From contig NC_135497.1 of assembly GCF_052857255.1 (NCBI RefSeq), forward strand, positions 545,758,031 to 545,822,030: 64,000 nt of DNA, written 5' to 3'. Position 1 is the stretch's first letter; each line of letters begins with the position of its first letter. Made by a program: the position numbers and the translations under genes. A model generated the notes under the pieces. That model was not told the DNA's origin and did not search any database. It saw only the letters and a list, made by a program, of their open reading frames with translations. Shown here in pieces: positions 24,196-36,404 of the stretch. Source of the stretch: Amblyomma americanum (taxonomy: Eukaryota > Arthropoda > Arachnida > Ixodida > Ixodidae).

Positions 24196-26940
24196 TCAAG
24201 AAAAATCCTTTGCGTGCTTTCGGAAAGCATGCAGAGAAGAACAGTTTTCCATGATGCCCAACAAATCAGGATGAAGGTTCAGCTGGTTAGGAATAAGCCA
24301 ACTGAATAATTGTTTTCCATAGTTAGTCCTACATTTAGATTTTATAGAAGCAGTTTTCATAAATTCGTATTGCGGGTCATGCTTCGTATGCTTCGATATG
24401 AATAGTTGTGGATCGCTTTTAAAATCTAAAAAGGCAGTCTCTGACAAACGCAACTTATACTGTGATTCAATATCCAAGATTCTATTTTGCATAAAATATG
24501 ACGATGTTGAATCGCGTACCGGTAAGTTTTCAATGAAACGGACACCTTTCTTCTGTAATAAATATAGGCTTTCCATGTCTGATCTACCAGTAGTGCCCCA
24601 TACAAGCAAACAGTAATGAAGCCGCGAGTGAACGGTATTGAAGTAGAGCTCACGTCGTAAATAACGAGGTAACAGCAGACGGAACCTGTTAAGCACACCA
24701 ATGCATTGCGCAATATTGCGTTTAATAAAGCGAGCATGGGAAGACCAGCGAAGGTTTCCGTGAAACCGGACGCCTAAAAATTTGATATCTGAAACTCGTT
24801 CTAGCGGTCGCGATTGAAATGTCACTTCATTATAATGAACTGGTCTGTTGACAAAACTAAAAACAATATACTTTGTTTTGCCAACATTGAACGAAAGTTC
24901 ATTTGCAACAAGCCAGTCAGATAGATTTCTGAGCCAAAAATTTACACGAGGAATTAAGGAACCAAAATTATCTGCGGAAAAAATACACTACTATCGTCAG
25001 CATAAAGGATAACGGAAGGAGTTTGTGGGATAGATACAATGTCGTTGATATACAGGAGAAACAGGGTAGGCCCTCGGATTGAGCCCTGAGGAACATCAAA
25101 TTTGATGGACTCCGGATCGCATGTGGCATTATTGACTAAAGCAAACGCACCTGACAGGTAGGTTTTTAATAATTTAATAGGGCTTCCTCGTATTCTATAA
25201 TAGGGCTACTTGCTAAGAAGTACATTATGCTTAATTGACAAATGCCTTGCTGAAGTCTAGGAAGACACCTAATGTGTACAACTGATTTTCTATGTTTTAT
25301 TTAGTCCATCTTTAATACTAAGCAACGCCGATTCAGTTGATTTCCTTTTATGAAATCCGCACTGGCTCGAAGAAATCAACTGATGTTTATTAAGATAATC
25401 TTTTATCCTATTATTAGCTTTCTCTACTATTTTGGAAAACAAAGGAAGGATTGATATAGGTCCATTGTTACTAATTAAATTTGCAGCACCGCCTTTAAAC
25501 AATACTCCCACACGTGCCACCTTCATTTTTTATGGGAAAATGCCTGTTGTCAAGATTTGATTTTTTTTTATGACAAAGGAGGTCAACAATAAGGTCAGCA
25601 ATTGCTTTAATTAGTGCTACTTTAATGCCATTAAAACCACACGAACAATTCTTTTTGAGGCCTAATATAATATCATTAATCTCTGCAGTAGTAGCGGGAT
25701 ATAAGAAAAGCCTATGGTGCAAATTCGATTCCAGGTATTTTTCAAAATTTCTGGGCATTTCAGCACAAACAGCTCCAATTGCCAAAAAAATGTCTGTTGA
25801 ACTCATTTGCAAGAGCTTTACCACTAAGAATTGTTCCTTCAATCGTCATTTCCATTGGTATATTTTCTTTTCTGGATTTCTGCAGATCTTTTACAGTACG
25901 CCAGGTTCTCTGAGGTCAATGGAAATATCAGAGAGTTTTTGAGCATAGTAGTGAAGTCTGGATTTTTTATATCTCCACCTAATTTACTTCTAATCTTTTT
26001 GTACTGCTTCAAAATTGTCAAATCTTTGGAGTTTACAAACTGGCTGAAGAGTCTATTTCGTGCCTTGATTCGTCTAAGCAGATCTCGTGTGATCCAAAGC
26101 TTCCTTCTTTTTCTCGCTTTTGAAATTGTTACAATGGGAAAGCACGTTCATACAACTCTATTATTTTGTCTAAGAATGCGTCGTACAAAATATTGGGGTC
26201 TTCCTGGCATAGGAGTTTACTGCAGTAGACTGAAAAAACGAGCTGACGAAAATTCTCAATTTTTGTTTCGCTTATGACGCGGAGATTCTTTCGCGCATCA
26301 GTTTCTTCGGGGATTTGTTTAATTGACCTTTCTATGAAGCAGAACGTTGAAGGATGATCACTAATGTCGCTCAGAAGTACACTTGCAGTTGTACCGGGAA
26401 TATCGCTATTTGTTAGGCGAGCATCAATGTGTGTTTCGCTGGATCCTGTGATGCGAGTGGGTTCTGTAATTATGTTAGAGAAACCATTGGCAGATATCAT
26501 GTCAACAAATTCATTGACAGAATGGGACTGTGTAAGTATGTTAATATTGAATTCAGCCATTATTACCACAGGTTTACTTTGTAACGAAAACCCCTCTAGC
26601 ATAGGATCGAGAAAATTAAAAAAAGGTCTTGACGAGGCGTGCAAGCTGGCCGATAAATTGTACCAAAAATAAATGTATTCGTCTCAATGAAAAGTAATTC
26701 ACAGGAAGGGTTTAAACTGATGCACTGCTACACCACCTCCCTTTTTAGTTTTCCTAAACAGTGCTTCACAGCTATAACCGGGAAAGCGGACAATATCGCT
26801 CATATAAGTATAACACATTTCAGTTAATGCCAGTACATTAAATTCAAACTCTAGTGAGGAAAAAAAGCATCCACTTCTTCACTGTTTCTTAAGCTACATA
26901 CATTCAAATGATAAAAGTAAAAAACACCCATATTCTGATT
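24196..26940 (-). pseudogene. Jockey/CR1-like LINE ORF2 (APE endonuclease plus RT)
   Basis: Read on the minus strand. The APE-type endonuclease begins near 26940 with HLNVCSLRN and VLALTE (first active-site Asn and Glu), then VVIMAEFNINI (consensus GDFN altered to AEFN), and ends SDISDHPSTF (SDH motif) at about 26330. RT follows: NGPISILPLFSKIVEK (25420-25480), SSQCGFHKRKSTESAL (25320-25380), FDVPQGSIRGPTLFLLYIND (25040-25100), and an intact YADDSSVF (about 24990). The C-terminal part is a 209-codon open stretch (24196-24825) with IKFLGVRFH and LHYCLLVWG. Breaks lie at about 26700 (stops), 25840, 25500 and 24830. It is nearly full length but inactive. The clade call (jockey/CR1 group) comes from the palm motifs. 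Confidence 0.85.
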
Positions 26941-26999
26941 ATGCAGGCTTGATACATCTCAGAGAGTCGACATCATGATAAAAACTGTTATTCATCGTA

Positions 27000-27607
27000 A
27001 CTGTCATTTGCAGTGGGATTTCACAACCGCAACAGCACGCCACGTCATCTTATTAAGGTCATTTTCATCGCGGATGCGGATCGCATTCGCGCCCTCGGTT
27101 TTTCGCACAAATATGTGACCATTTCTTTGCTAGACATACCGATAGTCCTTTTCTTTGCCTTTTCAATTTGTTGGCCAAAGTAGGCGGTTATTGAAAGGGG
27201 TCAGGTTGTCCATGAATTTCACGTCTGGTGCTTCATCCTCAAGGCACGAGCGCCTCCGCATCCACTCTTCCTTAAGTCGAAGAGATGCAAACTGAGCAAG
27301 AACGATAGGCTTCTTTCCCATTCGTGGTGGCAACCTATGAAGTGCATCAAGGCTATGGTTTTCGAGCTGTGTTGTTGAAGTTTGAAGGCCAGGTCATTCA
27401 TTTTTTTAGGAGGTCCTCGTGTTCCTCTACTGTGAGTCCGTGAAATTCCACGTTTTGTCTGCGACTATACTGTTCTATTTCATTTACCTGTAGCTTGATT
27501 TCGTTCGCAAATTTTGTGTTCGCAAATTTTAACTGACAATAATACCTTGTAGTAAGGGGTTGGTTTTGACAAATCATGAACAAAGGGCCCACCATATTAG
27601 ATGGCAC
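27000..27607 (-). pseudogene. LINE ORF1 fragment (coiled-coil type)
   Basis: Upstream of the endonuclease in the same orientation, the product contains VNEIEQYSRRQNVEFHGL, then EEHEDLLKK, a signature of LINE ORF1 RNA-binding proteins just after the coiled coil. A frameshift near 27400 continues into MNDLAFKLQQHS. This gives the element the usual ORF1-ORF2 order. The N-terminal half is missing or unrecognisable. Confidence 0.6.
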
Positions 27608-27947
27608 TGTATTTATTTCAGCCTTATAGGCTTTTTTAAAGTACTGTGGACAAAAAATTCTGAACTATTATCGCATCTCGCCTCAATTTCTACTCACTTG
27701 TACATATTTACATAATTTTACACAAAGTACATAATACATCGGAAAATATAATTCGCACTTTTTTATCAAATGCGTGTCATGGTTAATGCGACATGGCATT
27801 GCTAAGTCCTTTGCACAATTTTACATTTTGCTTATGTTGGCAAGTTTAGGAAGTGATATCCTAAAATACACGCACTGAAACTTGCCTAGCAGTTCAGGCA
27901 TGTGCTAAAAATCTTTCATCAGAGGAATCTGCACGTTTTCCACCTTT

Positions 27948-28810
27948 TCAGGCTTTTAATGCACAAGAAAGTGGCAGATGTCCTGCTTTAAAGAAGAGGC
28001 CCAGCTGAACTTGAGAAAAATAACTTTGCATACATTTTAATACATAGTTCTCATATTTGACAATGTATGTCAGTTTTTCCTTTACCAGCTTAACAATACT
28101 GTGCTGTTTGCCCAACGCCGGACACTTAACCTCAATAAGGATTTTTTTTCTATCCTGAATTACAACATCAAGATTGTAGCCCAACCATGGTACCTCAGGG
28201 AGAGCTACAAGCCCCAGCCTGCTAACATTAGCATTTTGTATGGTTTCATACTCGAGGATTGCGAGTGGTTCATTTCCTTTGCCATAAGCTGTTGCTTGAT
28301 CGTAAGAAAAAGTGTGTGCTCGATATATTCTTTCAACATTTGCTGCCCATGTGGGACTCGCTATTTCTCTCTCTGCAACTCACTGCAGACGCTGCCAGTT
28401 ATCCTGTTTTTGTTTCCCTTTGCCACAGTATGCATTGCTGGTTCACTGTGCATTCTCATATGTGTATTGCTTTTGTCGACAGTCACATATAGCTCATCGT
28501 CGTAAAATTTTCCCTCTTTCATACCTGACGTGTCAAGAGAGATAATCTTCATAGAAGTTTTCATGCCAGTGCTCACACATTAAAACAACTTAAACTTAGC
28601 ATATTCACTAAGAGAAGACTTCGCTTAGTCCTCTGTAAATAAAGTGTCAAATAAGCAAGCAGCATTTGTACCATTGCTTGTTCGTGGAATTTTTTGCTTG
28701 CGAACACGTGTCGTGTGTTTAGCTAGTGCAGAGTCTGGCACAGCTTCAATCAGTTGTTTTAAGAATTGAGTTTGAACGTCTTTAGAAAATGCTTTCTGTG
28801 TTCGTCATTC
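27948..28810 (-). pseudogene. YqaJ/lambda-exonuclease-like nuclease, fragmented
   Basis: Minus-strand pieces in order are: QTQFLKQLIEAVPDSALAKH and FDTLFTED (28625-28800), NRITGSVCSEL (about 28380-28400), a frameshift, then HTFSYDQATAYGKGNEPLAI (28240-28310), YNLDVVIQDRKKILIEVKCP (28110-28175) and FSQVQLGLFF (27985-28015). The RIT(A)S box, the Glu in GKGNEP, the Asp in NLDVV and the ExK in IEVKCP are the conserved elements of YqaJ-type recombinase nucleases (PD-(D/E)xK fold). Such domains occur in phage recombination genes and in many arthropod genes, often linked to a SWIM finger and to mobile elements. It is broken by frameshifts, so exons or a pseudogene are both possible. Confidence 0.6.
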
Positions 28811-29928
28811 AAAATAGGAAATACATAAGCTCATACAAGCTGGACGTGGGAAGACGACGCCAGTGTGCTGGTGACCGGTTGAAGAGACTAAATCCAGACT
28901 GTCTTTGCTTGCCCTGAATATTGATACTAAAACGACAAACAAAACTAGGTTTGTAGACAAGCTCTTCTTAGCAACACGCAGTCATATCAAAATGGCTTAT
29001 GCACTGAAGACATACTTGTTAAAGGTATAGTTCGAAACAAGTCTCACGAGGGAAATTCTAACTGATAATCTAACCGTTGCGTTTATGCTGCTCGTTTATA
29101 CTGATGGATGGTGGGCACATAATTTTTACAATGCAGAAAACTTGTGGGAGGCATGCTCTGCTGAAAAAAATCCGCAGTGATAGGCAAAAGCAAAAACTAC
29201 CGTCTCAAGTAAATCAGGGTCATAAAAGAAATGCTTGCATTGCCCTGAAATGCCTGTCTTGCATGTGCATGTTCCCTAAAAATTAAAAACAAGGAATGCG
29301 TCAAACGTAGTCTCAGTAGTGGAAGAGAACATATACCTCACTGGCTATTCTTCACTGCTTAAGTTTTCTTTAAAATGCGCACGGTAGTCCCCTATTGGCT
29401 TGAACATTAGAGCGCGTGGCAGCGCTCTTCGGATGGCCAGTGCGTACGTCGCAGATGCGTATCGAAGTGAAGTGGCTGACGAGGAGAAACATGGGTTCCA
29501 GCTCCACATACGCCTGTGCCACTTTGTAACAATGCATTGTAACAGACGCATTAGTCCTCTAAACAGCGCATCCACGTGCTCCCGTTTGCTAGCGAAGAGT
29601 GGACCGCCGTGTACATCGAAGCAGGCGTAACGACTTGAGGCACTGCAACCAGTTACAAAGCTCGCTCGGCTTTTGCGTGACACTGAATCGCGTACATTAT
29701 GAGTTTCGCAAACAGTCGTAATTTACAGCCGTTTTCTTTTTCCCACTTCAAACTGTCATTTCAAAACGTGTACTTATCTTAGCGTTTGTTTCTTACTCCG
29801 CATGATTAATTTACTGAAGAAAGGAGCACGTGAAAAATAACAAATGAACATCTGTTAACTGTATGCGTTCGCGTTTACTGACACTTTGTAAAAACACAAA
29901 TATATAGGCTTCATGCCCGTGAACATTT
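28811..29928. other. Between YqaJ pieces and candidate first exon
   Basis: A 112-codon minus-strand ORF (29345-29683) is open but has no recognised motif. If 29929-30183 and 27948-28810 are one gene, this stretch is intronic or holds a poorly conserved middle. No splice sites were assigned. Confidence 0.3.
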
Positions 29929-30183
29929 TCACGGTACTGAAGGCACAATGAATTTTACGGAACCAATTTCCTTGCATACTGTGACGTTCACGCAGTGCGG
30001 CGGACCCTTGTTTGTGCTTGTCTGCAGGCAGAGCGATTCGACGTTTAACAGGGTGCGTATAATGGCCTTGATGCCGCAAAATACGATATGACCGGCATTG
30101 AACGCATCTAGAAGGGCCGACGCGCTTCCCTGCAGGATACGCGTTTGTTTGCGAGGCCGCCTCGTCACTGGCTTGTCCGCCAT
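29929..30183 (-). CDS. Candidate 5' exon of a SWIM/YqaJ-type gene
   Basis: The minus-strand ORF starts MADKPVTRRPRKQTR, a basic nuclear-type N-terminus. It continues ALLDAFNAGHIVFCGIKA and VESLCLQTSTNKGPPHCVNV. The spacing of GH..CG, CLQTS and PPH(C/T)V resembles the region before SWIM zinc fingers in arthropod SWIM-YqaJ proteins as I remember them. The CxCx(n)CxH finger itself is not seen. It lies 1.1 kb upstream of, and in the same direction as, the YqaJ pieces. Sequence upstream of the ATG (30184-30360) is GC-rich. The linkage is inferred. Confidence 0.35.
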   Translation of the reverse strand: MADKPVTRRPRKQTRILQGSASALLDAFNAGHIVFCGIKAIIRTLLNVESLCLQTSTNKGPPHCVNVTVCKEIGSVKFIVPSVP

Positions 30184-30372
30184 GTTGAACTGCCGTTTCG
30201 CCGCCTTAGTCGCCAGAAAAACCGAATATCAGCGGAGACGCGAGCGGCTGTCAGCTCGGTTCAACGGTCGGTTCGCTTTTCCGAGATCGGCGCCTCGGGA
30301 GTCTCGTCACATCGCACGGAAACTTGTTTCGGTCAACGATTATTTCAGGCGGTTCGCTTGCCGACCAGAACG

Positions 30373-31777
30373 ATCATCATCATCATCATCTTCAGTCCGA
30401 CTGCGCCCACTCCAGTACAAAGACCTCTCCCATATCTCTCCAATTAACCCTGTCCTTTGCCAGCTGCGGCCACCTCATTCCCGCAAACTTTTAATTCTCA
30501 TCCGCTCACATTACATTCTGCGGCCCACTGCTACGCTTCCCTTCTTTTGAACTCCACTCCGTTACCCTTAAGGACAACCGGTTATCTTGCCTTCGCATTG
30601 CATGCCCTGCGCAAGCCCATTTCTTCCTCTTGATTTCGACTAGGATGGCACTAACCCGTGTTTGGTCCCTGACCCATTCTGCCCTCTTCATGTCTCTTAA
30701 CGTTACACCTGTAATTTATCTTTCCATAGCTTGTTGCGTTGTCCTTAACTGAACCCTTTTCGTTAGCCTCCCCGTTTCTGCCCCATAGGTGAGTACCGGT
30801 AAGGTACAGCTGTTATTATTTTTATCGTGAGGGATATTGGTAAACTGCCATCCATGATCTGAGAGAACATGCCAAATGCACTCAGCCCCATTCTTATTCT
30901 TCTAGTTATTTCGCTCACGTGATTCATATCTTCGGTCACTACCTGACCTAAGTGCACGTTATCCCCTACCACTTCCTGCCGCTCGCTAACAATTGGGAAG
31001 TGCCGTACCCTTCCGAGACTTTTTCTGGATATTAAGTTTTAGACCAACAGTACTGCTCTGCTTGTCCAACTCACTGATCATGTTTTGCAGCTCATCTCCG
31101 GGATGACTTAGCAAGGCAATCTCATCGACGAATCGCAGATTACTTAGGTATTCTCCATTAGCACTTATCCCCACTGTTCCCAATCTAGTCCTCTGAATAA
31201 CTCCTGTATACAGGCGGTGAATAGCAGTGGCAAGATTGTGTCTCCCTGCCTGACACCCTTTCTATTTGGAATTTTATTGCTGACTTCATGGAGGACTACG
31301 ATGGCTGTGCACCCGCTATAGATATCTTCCAGAATTTGTAGATTAGGCGCTTCTACACCCTGAGTCCGCAATGTTTGCATGACTGCTGAAGTTTCGACTG
31401 AGTGAAATGATTTCTTGTAATCTATAAAGGCTATATATAGGGATTCGTTATATTCTACGCATTTTGCTGATTGATAGTGTGAATTTGATCTCTTGTGAAT
31501 ATGAACTACAAGGCTTCCCTGACTCTGTTAGTGATTACCTTAATAAATACCCTATAGGCAACAATGAGCTCATCGGTCTGTAATTTTTCAAGTTCTTGAC
31601 GTCTTCTTATGAATTAAGATGATGTCAGCGTTCTTTCAAGCTACTGGTACTCTTGAAGTTATAAGGTACTGCGTATACGGGGTGGCTAGTTTTTCTGGCA
31701 CAATCTCCCCTCCGTCGTTCTACAGAGGAGCTGTTACCCGATCGTCACAAGCTGCCTTCTCTGTTTTTCGTAGAACT
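30373..31777 (-). pseudogene. RTE-type LINE, 3' portion
   Basis: Minus-strand RT and C-terminus. NADIILIHKKTSRT (about 31600-31640) is the fingers region. VRQGDTILPLLFTACIQELF (31190-31260) is the palm B signature of RTE. YLSNLRFVDEIALLSHPGDE is motif C, with the catalytic ADD changed to VDE, so dead (31090-31150). SSTVGLKLNIQK follows. The C-terminus reads RRAEWVRDQTRVS-like, KWACAGHAMRRQDNR and SLRVTEW (30530-30690). The extreme 3' end at 30373-30390 is (ATC)n on the plus strand. The ORF is shifted several times. Its upstream part seems to resume at 32306, after a nested foldback element. Confidence 0.82.
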
Positions 31778-32304
31778 ACGTTGCGCATTCAAGAGATAAA
31801 CACAGGAAAAAGCCAAGAAGACGGAATGAGCGCAAACTATCAACTGAGTTTATTTGAGTGAAGGTGCCTTATATATGCAGAATCACAGCAAAAAAAAAAA
31901 AAAACAAGGGGAATGAGAGAGGGGGGAAGGTGGGTACAGCCAGTCATCTCCTGATCAACAACATGTGCGCAGAAAATTCTCCTTCTTGTACAATTTGAAA
32001 GAAGAGTCGCTTATACATTTATCGCCGTTTTCTTTTATGTGGTAGGCCTCCAAAAGCTCCGCGCTGTTTTGTGTTTACTTTTTCCTAGAATTTTTATCTT
32101 CTTAAGCAGAGGCTCGCATCCACTGCAGGCAAGGCAATGAGCGGGCAGATTCGCTCCTTCTTTATTTCGAATGTATTGGGCTGTGGTTCTGCTATGATTC
32201 TGCATATATAAGGCACCTTTACTCAAATAAACTCAGTTGATAGTATGCGCTCTTTCCGTCTTCTTGGCTTTTTCCTGTGTTTGTCTCTTTTGAATGCGCA
32301 ACGT
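31778..32304 (-). mobile_element. Penelope-like foldback element nested in the RTE LINE
   Basis: About 110-bp inverted arms (31778-31890 and 32190-32304) start and end with the same word (ACGTTGCGCATTC / GAATGCGCAACGT) and share GCCAAGAAGAC and CTCAACTGAGTTTATTTGAG-like blocks. Between them, on the minus strand, is a GIY-YIG-type C-terminal tail: QYIRNKEGANLPAHCLACSG, then CEPLLKKIKILGKSKHKTAR and, after a shift, GDKCISDSSFKLYKKENFL. That is the distal part of a Penelope-like element endonuclease. The arms thus flank a Penelope fragment rather than a transposase. RTE sequence appears to continue on the far side. Confidence 0.65.
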
Positions 32305-32534
32305 GGTTCGTCAAAGCAATGCAACAACTAGCCCAACAAGAAGTTCTTCTAAACTGTGTTTTCTTTGCTCCTAACGCATTCTTTATTTCCTCTTTCCTTA
32401 ATGGCGAGATGTCCCCATGTTGTGCTCGAATGCCTCTCTCATTAACTTCCTAATTACCATGGCTACTTCATAGATTGGTGTCGAGCACCTTGGCAACTGT
32501 AACTATCTTATCGATATTGCTAATGACATCCTCA
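32305..32534 (-). pseudogene. Probable upstream continuation of the RTE LINE
   Basis: Minus-strand reading gives SPLRKEEIKNALGAKKTQ and DVISNIDKIVTVAKVLD, compatible with the region before the RTE fingers. The link with 31777 is inferred, since the nested foldback interrupts it. AGAAGAACTTCTTGTTGGGC at about 32337-32356 may instead belong to the foldback insertion. Confidence 0.4.

Positions 32535-34222
<1,688 letters not shown>

Positions 34223-34279
<57 letters not shown>
34223..34279. repeat. (TA)n microsatellite
   Basis: Pure TA repeat truncating the second copy of the tandem unit. Confidence 0.95.
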
Positions 34280-34281
<2 letters not shown>

Positions 34282-34759
34282 TTTTCATTTCTTTCCTTGT
34301 GCTCGGACAGAACACGTAGATAGCGTCATGAGTTATTTTTTTTTGTCAGGATGTAATAAAAGCTGATAGTGTTACCGTTTATGCTGCTTTATCGTCACCT
34401 GTGTTTTTTTAGTGACCGTGTGCTTTTTAGTGTTTTTAGAGTGTAAAACTTCTGGCTTCTTAAGTTTTTGCTGTCCAGTAATTCTGGTTTCTCATCTTTG
34501 CACTGTAAGCATGACACGTTTAATCATCTGTCGTCGCATTCCGTATCCAAGATTGTAAAGGCACTAAATTTCGCAACGTACCTCTCCTGTTCAGCCAATG
34601 TGACCCATATTCGTGTACTTACATATCGCGTTTTAGTCACGTGTGTGATACCTTTTTAATTTTCTGTGCATTATATGTTTGTACGTTTTTTGTGCACCCT
34701 CCATCATATTCTTTGTCCCTCGTTCCTATTCTGTTATTCTGATGAAAATCAGATTAACA
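34280..34759. other. Unassigned AT-rich sequence
   Basis: No domain, repeat or RNA was recognised between two (TA)n tracts. Confidence 0.4.

Positions 34760-34843
<84 letters not shown>
34760..34843. repeat. (TA)n tract, left of the Gypsy insertion
   Basis: A TA repeat immediately preceding the 5' LTR. The matching tract at 40165-40279 follows the 3' LTR, so this is one microsatellite split by the insertion. Confidence 0.95.
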
Positions 34844-34846
<3 letters not shown>

Positions 34847-35018
34847 AAGGCTAAAGAAGAAGATGCGTCGGATGATTTGAAAAGACGAAGACGAGGTGAC
34901 AGTGCTCTCGAGAGTTTTTGCCAGCGCTACGCTTGTGTGTCTTTTGCCGATCTGATCCCAGACTGCTGCCGTTGCCGTTCCCGTCGCCCCAGTACCTCGT
35001 AACAAACCCCCAGTTACA
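34844..35018 (+). repeat. 5' LTR of the young Gypsy element
   Basis: 175 bp, TGTAAGGC...CAGTTACA, identical to the 3' LTR. It has no clear TATA box. Confidence 0.95.
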
Positions 35019-35020
35019 TT

Positions 35021-35036
35021 TGGCGGAGGTGCGGGG
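35021..35036 (+). other. Putative primer-binding site
   Basis: TGGCGGAGGTGCGGGG begins two bases after the 5' LTR and starts with TGG, the complement of tRNA CCA ends. The primer tRNA was not identified. Confidence 0.5.
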
Positions 35037-35086
35037 TAAAAACATCGGCCCTGGAGCTCCGTAGTCGTGCTCTCCCGGCGCGCACG

Positions 35087-36404
35087 ATGCCTGAGGACAT
35101 CCAACACCAGGCCGTACAAGTGGGCCAGGCTGTCATCTGTGCCGGCTCTCTTCGTCAACGGGACCCGACCATTTTCAGCGGGACTGACGAGAACGACGTG
35201 GAAGATTGGCTCACATCGTACGAGCGGGTGAGCGTATACAACAAATGGGACGATGTGACGAAGCTAAACAACGTCATCTTTTATCTCGCCGGTGTGGCTA
35301 ACCTCTGGTATCGCAACCATGAGGCAGATATTCAAACCTGGTCCATTTTTAAGACTAAATTTGCAGACGTATTTGGTCGACCGGCTGTCAGGCAACTCCG
35401 AGCCGAACAGCGATTGCGTGAACGATCTCAGCAGGCTAGTGAAAGCTTCACTAGCTACATTGAAGATGTCGTCGACTTGTGCAAGCGGGTCAACGCTCGT
35501 ATGTCGGAAGCCGACAAGATCCAACACATCTTGAAAGGCATCGATGACGACGCTTTTCAGATGCTTCTAGCGCGCGACTTGCGTACCGTTGCTGAAGTCG
35601 TCACGCTGTGTCAAAGCTTTGAGCAGTTGCGCAAGCAGCGGATTCTGATCAAGGCGGAAAGCTGGGCTAGGCGGAAAGCTGGGCCAGCGGCCACAGCAGG
35701 TTGAGTCGCTCGCTGGGCTCACGCCTGCTCCTGACCCCTCGCTGCTACAGCATATTAAAGACTTCGTGCGGGAAGAAGTGGCACGTCAACTTTCCTTTCT
35801 GCCGAGCGCTCACGACCGACCATCATATCTGACTCCAGCGCTCCGACATACAATTCAAGAGCAAGTTGCTGAGGCTCTTCCACCGGCTCATCCGTCACCA
35901 CCTGTCACGGTTCCGCTGACATACGCTGACGTTGTCGCCAGACCACAACCTGTGGCGGCTCCGCTCACAAATGCCGAAGCCGTCGCGAGACCGCCTCCTG
36001 TCGCGGCTCCAGTGACATATGCCGATGTCGTAGCAAGACCGCAGCCGCCAATCTATAGTGCGCCTCCGGCGCATTTGCGAGGGCCAGTGGCTTACCGACG
36101 ACCTACTCCAAGGGTCAGCGATTCCTAGCGCACAACGGACAATCGGCCGATTTGCTTCTTTTGTGGTCTCCCAGGTCATGTAGCTCGGCATTGCCGCCGT
36201 CGTCTCCCGGACGCGGAAATTCCTCCCCAAGCTCCTGGGTACTGGCCCCCACCGAGTCAGTACTCTGTACCAGCTGCGCCGCCGCAAAGTCGTACTTCCT
36301 CGCCGGACCGTTCTACCCTCTCCAGCCGCCGGCCCTCTTCTCCACGACGCCGGTCTATTTCGCCTATGCGACGTCGCCCCACCGCTAACCAGGAGGAAAA
36401 CTAG
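35087..36404 (+). CDS. gag: Gypsy gag polyprotein (interrupted)
   Basis: Gag forms the virus-like particle and binds element RNA. The first frame (ATG 35087 to stop 35704, 205 codons) holds the capsid-like retrotransposon gag domain: [53 protein letters not shown] frame change occurs at about 35652-35705, where a 16-bp block is duplicated with a 17-bp period (35652-35685). The second frame continues VESLAGLTP and [11 protein letters not shown], then a proline-rich linker with three degenerate copies of [10 protein letters not shown], a TAG at 36126-36128, and a perfect CCHC knuckle [14 protein letters not shown]. It ends at TAG 36402-36404. Removing one duplicate does not by itself restore the frame, so a further one-base change exists. 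Confidence 0.85.

Noticed and set aside
27948..28184. Bacterial or phage contamination because of the YqaJ domain
   Set aside because: The flanks are ordinary tick-like repeats, and the coding pieces are broken as in eukaryotic pseudogenes or exons.
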